Assembly: GCA_017418585.1 (NCBI GenBank)
Contig: JAFONG010000253.1
Span: 1 to 8,911, forward strand
DNA length: 8,911 nt
Reading direction: 5' to 3'
From: Erysipelotrichaceae bacterium
GTDB lineage: Bacteria > Bacillota_I > Bacilli_A > Erysipelotrichales > Erysipelotrichaceae
This document shows positions 6,370 to 8,911 of the stretch, in pieces (the stretch's first letter is position 1; the number at the start of each line of letters is the position of its first letter). Both the position numbers and the translations under genes were made by a program. The notes beneath the pieces were generated by a model, which saw only the letters and a list, made by a program, of their open reading frames with translations, ran no database searches and was not told where the DNA came from.

Positions 6370-7244
6370 TGAATAACGAACTTGAGAAAAACAAATTGAG
6401 TCCCCGCAGAAGGCTTGTCAACTTTCTTGTACATCTGTTGCTGGCAATCCTGGCGATCATCTGGGTACTTCCGATCTTCTGGATCGTTCTGACGAGTTTC
6501 AGAGCAGAACCGGGCGCCTATACCAGCACCTTCCTGCCCCAGGGTTACACATTTAACAACTACATCAAACTGTTTACGGACAGAAACGTCCTGAATTTCC
6601 CGAAGATGTTTATGAACACGCTGATCATTGCGATCTTCTGCTGCATCTTCAGTACATTCTTCGTTCTTTCAGTGTCCTATTCATTGAGCAGAATGCGTTT
6701 CGGATTCCGTAAGCCGTATATGAACATTGCCATGATTCTGGGCCTGTTCCCCGGCTTCATGTCGATGGTTGCCCAGTATTTCATTCTGAAGGCAATGGGA
6801 CTGACGGAAGGTTCCGCGATCAGGATCGGCCTGATCATCGTCTATTCCGCCTGTACGGGTTTAGGCTTCCAGATCGCCAAGGGCTTCTTCGATACGATCC
6901 CGCGTTCCATTGACGAAGCCGCCATCATTGACGGCGCTACGCAATGGCAGGTATTCACGAGAATCACGATGCCTCTTTCCAAGCCGATCGTCATCTATAC
7001 GGTCATGACTTCGTTCATCGCTCCGTGGGTTGACTTCGTCTTCGCAAAGGTCATCTGCCGCGCCAACGCTGATCAGTTCACTGTAGCGATCGGTCTGTGG
7101 AACATGCTGCAGAAAGAATATATCTATCAATGGTATACATGTTTCGCAGCCGGCGCGGTCATCATTTCCATTCCTATCGCGATCCTGTTCATTTACATGC
7201 AGCGTTTCTATGTAGAAGGCATGGCCGGTGCTGTAAAAGGATAG
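6369..7244 (+). CDS. malG: Maltodextrin ABC transporter permease, MalG/MalD type
   Basis: This is the second channel subunit, partner of the MalF-type protein in a heterodimer. The 291 residues show a basic N-terminus (SPRRR) and about six membrane segments (roughly 16-43, 80-107, 117-140, 148-172, 203-225, 255-280). The EAA loop DEAAIIDGATQWQVFTRITM (E183 at its core) contacts the ATPase. The C-terminus YVEGMAGAVKG resembles the conserved MalG tail, which in E. coli reaches into the ATPase dimer. Length is normal (E. coli MalG 296 aa). The ATG shares its A with the TGA stop of malF (TGATG), so translation is probably coupled. The start could be one codon earlier (GTG 6366). It is the last transporter gene, with 122 bases to the phosphorylase gene. 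Confidence 0.93.
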   Translation: MNNELEKNKLSPRRRLVNFLVHLLLAILAIIWVLPIFWIVLTSFRAEPGAYTSTFLPQGYTFNNYIKLFTDRNVLNFPKMFMNTLIIAIFCCIFSTFFVLSVSYSLSRMRFGFRKPYMNIAMILGLFPGFMSMVAQYFILKAMGLTEGSAIRIGLIIVYSACTGLGFQIAKGFFDTIPRSIDEAAIIDGATQWQVFTRITMPLSKPIVIYTVMTSFIAPWVDFVFAKVICRANADQFTVAIGLWNMLQKEYIYQWYTCFAAGAVIISIPIAILFIYMQRFYVEGMAGAVKG

Positions 7245-7262
7245 AACAGCGAAACTGAAATA

Positions 7263-7273
7263 TTTGACTCAAA
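7263..7273. repeat. Small palindrome in the malG-glgP spacer
   Basis: TTTGA-C-TCAAA is a perfect 5+5 dyad, 19 bases after the malG stop. It is too small and AT-rich to act as a terminator and has no T-run. It could be part of a protein site some 60 bases upstream of the glgP -10 box, but a chance occurrence is quite possible. The rest of the spacer shows no gene and no convincing hairpin. Confidence 0.25.
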
Positions 7274-7335
7274 CAAAAAGACATAATGCTGTCCAGCTTC
7301 TAAACTTTCATGGTGCTCAATTTTAAAGACGGGTA

Positions 7336-7341
7336 TATAAT
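7336..7341 (+). promoter_or_regulatory. -10 box of a probable glgP promoter
   Basis: TATAAT is a perfect consensus -10, placing the start near 7348, about 19 bases before the ATG and just ahead of the Shine-Dalgarno. The best -35 at acceptable spacing is TGCTCA (7314-7319, spacer 16), which is weak, and there is no TG extension. The promoter may therefore be weak or need an activator; readthrough from the transporter operon is an additional likely source of message. Confidence 0.5.
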
Positions 7342-7366
7342 GCAGATGTATCAGGAGAATACACAT

Positions 7367-8911
7367 ATGGAAAGAAAACTGAGAAACTATACGAATAAAG
7401 AATTGAATGAGTGTTCAGATCTGGAACTCTTCAATGCCCTGTTAAACTATACAGCCGATGAAATGAACGAAAGAGGATATAACCAAGGAAAGAAGAAACT
7501 GTATTATATCTCCGCGGAGTTCCTGATCGGCAAGCTCTTAAGCAATAACCTGATCAATCTCGGTCTGTACGAAGAAGTACGAAAAGAACTGGCGGATGCC
7601 GGAAAAGATATCACCGTACTGGAAGAATACGAGTATGAACCATCGTTGGGCAACGGGGGTCTCGGCAGACTGGCCGCGTGCTTCCTGGACAGCCTTGCGA
7701 CACTGGGCCTGCCTGCGGACGGTATCGGTCTTGCGTATCACTGCGGGTTATTCCGTCAGACGTTCGCAGACAACAAGCAGAACGAAACACCGGATTACTG
7801 GCTGACCTGGGGAAGAGAAAACTGGATGAAACGTACGGAGAAACACTACGACGTACAGTTCAAGGATCAGACGATCCGCTCCACGATGTATGAGATCACG
7901 GTCAGCGGTTACCATGGCAAATGCGCCCGGCTGCGCCTGTTTGACACAGACACGGTAAATGAACGTCTGGTCAAGAATCAGATCCGTTTTGACCAGTCCA
8001 GGATCGCGGAGAATCTGACGCTGTTTCTCTACCCGGATGACAGCACGGAAGGGGGCAGATTACTGAGGATCTATCAGGAATACTTCATGGTAAGCAATGC
8101 GGCCCAGCTGATCCTGGAAGAATGCCAGGAAAAGGGCTCCGACTTACATGATCTTGCGGAATACGCGGCGATCCAGATCAACGATACCCACCCGACCATG
8201 ATCATCCCGGAACTGATCCGTCTTCTCACAGAGAAGGGGATCCGTAAGGAAGAAGCGATCTCCATCGTACGTGAGATGTGCGGATACACAAACCATACGA
8301 TTCTTGCGGAGGCTCTGGAAACCTGGCCGGTGAGATATCTTGAGGCAGTCGTACCGCAGCTGATGCCCGTTATCCGTGAACTGGACAGAATCGTCAGAAA
8401 TACCTGCTCAAACCCGTTTGTGTACATCATTGATGATCATGATCATGTACATATGGCAAACATCGATATCCACTTCAGTCACTCTGTCAACGGTGTAGCC
8501 CGTCTGCACACAGAGATACTGAAAAACACCGAACTGGCACCGTTCTATAAGTTATATCCGGAAAAGTTCAACAACAAGACAAACGGAATCACTTTCCGGA
8601 GATGGCTTGTCATGAGCAATCCCGAATTAACCGGATATATTACGAACAAGATCGGGACAGACTGGATCAGTCACGCGGAAGAACTGGAAACACTCGCAGA
8701 ATACAATGATACAGAGAGATTACGGCAGATCAAAAAACACAACAAGATCCGTTTCGCGCAGTGGCTGAAACAAGAACGCGGGATCACCGTTGACCCGGAA
8801 TCTGTATTTGATGTACAGGCCAAGCGTCTGCACGAGTACAAGCGTCAGCAGCTGAACCTTCTGTGGGCGATCCGCACGTATCAGGAGATCAAGAAGGGCA
8901 TCCTTCCGGAA
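7367..8911 (+). CDS. glgP: Glycogen/maltodextrin phosphorylase, N-terminal 515 codons (cut by window end)
   Basis: This GT35 enzyme uses pyridoxal phosphate to cut alpha-1,4-glucans with phosphate, releasing glucose-1-phosphate in the cytoplasm. The frame is open from ATG 7367 (AGGAGA at 7353-7358) to the last base. Family motifs in order: GNGGLGRLAACFLDSLATLG (from G95), AIQINDTHPTM (N272 on), GYTNHTILAEALETWP (G306 on), HSVNGVARLH (H372 on), NNKTNGITFRRW (402 on), and KRLHEYKRQQLN (K486 on). The PLP lysine and the C-terminal third lie beyond the window. It is the compact bacterial type: motifs sit 65-85 residues earlier than in rabbit muscle phosphorylase, with the N-terminal regulatory extension and several loops missing. 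Next to a maltodextrin importer, the natural substrate is probably imported maltodextrin, though stored glycogen is equally possible. Codon use differs from the upstream genes (more GTA, TTA, GGG). Confidence 0.95.
   Translation, partial: MERKLRNYTNKELNECSDLELFNALLNYTADEMNERGYNQGKKKLYYISAEFLIGKLLSNNLINLGLYEEVRKELADAGKDITVLEEYEYEPSLGNGGLGRLAACFLDSLATLGLPADGIGLAYHCGLFRQTFADNKQNETPDYWLTWGRENWMKRTEKHYDVQFKDQTIRSTMYEITVSGYHGKCARLRLFDTDTVNERLVKNQIRFDQSRIAENLTLFLYPDDSTEGGRLLRIYQEYFMVSNAAQLILEECQEKGSDLHDLAEYAAIQINDTHPTMIIPELIRLLTEKGIRKEEAISIVREMCGYTNHTILAEALETWPVRYLEAVVPQLMPVIRELDRIVRNTCSNPFVYIIDDHDHVHMANIDIHFSHSVNGVARLHTEILKNTELAPFYKLYPEKFNNKTNGITFRRWLVMSNPELTGYITNKIGTDWISHAEELETLAEYNDTERLRQIKKHNKIRFAQWLKQERGITVDPESVFDVQAKRLHEYKRQQLNLLWAIRTYQEIKKGILPE

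Noticed and set aside
7538..8430. Several short frames on both strands over the glgP region
   Set aside because: All overlap the continuous glgP frame that carries the phosphorylase motifs and runs to the window end; none has its own support.
1..8911. A previously undescribed biological system, mobile element, CRISPR array or RNA gene
   Set aside because: All six coding regions belong to known families in a coherent housekeeping plus sugar-import layout. I saw no repeats array, transposase, tRNA/rRNA-like stretch or unexplained region above 300 bases.

Overview
The window reads as chromosomal DNA of a moderate-GC Firmicute. The lepA-hemW gene pair, the MsmK/UgpC-type transporter ATPase, the single-Cys lipoprotein binding protein, strong AGGAGG-type ribosome binding sites and a compact glycogen phosphorylase all fit Bacillota. 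My best guess within the phylum is an Erysipelotrichia-like gut bacterium, but this rests on general resemblance and not on a search. All six genes lie on the + strand, and the window cuts through a gene at each end.

Region 1 (1-2334) is housekeeping. It holds the C-terminal two thirds of the ribosomal elongation factor LepA (EF4), whose end overlaps the start of hemW, encoding a radical-SAM heme chaperone. The pair ends in a clear Rho-independent terminator that begins inside the last codons of hemW. In many Firmicutes hrcA-grpE-dnaK-dnaJ would follow; here it does not.

Region 2 (2335-7244) is a four-gene maltose/maltodextrin-type ABC importer operon: ATPase (malK/msmK type), lipoprotein solute-binding protein (malE type), and permeases malF and malG. 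It starts from a good sigma-A-type promoter (TTTACA-17-TACAAT), which is flanked and overlapped by two perfect inverted repeats that could be operators. Inside the operon, a strong terminator-like hairpin between the binding-protein gene and malF probably keeps the binding protein in excess over the membrane subunits. malF and malG overlap.

Region 3 (7245-8911) is a 122-base spacer with no recognisable terminator but a perfect -10 box. It is followed by the first 515 codons of an alpha-glucan phosphorylase (glgP/malP type), still open at the window end. The logic is coherent: maltodextrins are bound outside, imported by MalEFGK and cut by phosphorolysis to glucose-1-phosphate. The phosphorylase has visibly different synonymous codon use from the transporter genes.

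I found no RNA genes, mobile elements, CRISPR arrays or evidence of a wholly new system. The points worth a second look are regulatory (operators, intra-operon terminator), a lysine/arginine-rich insertion in the ATPase, and the codon-use shift at glgP.
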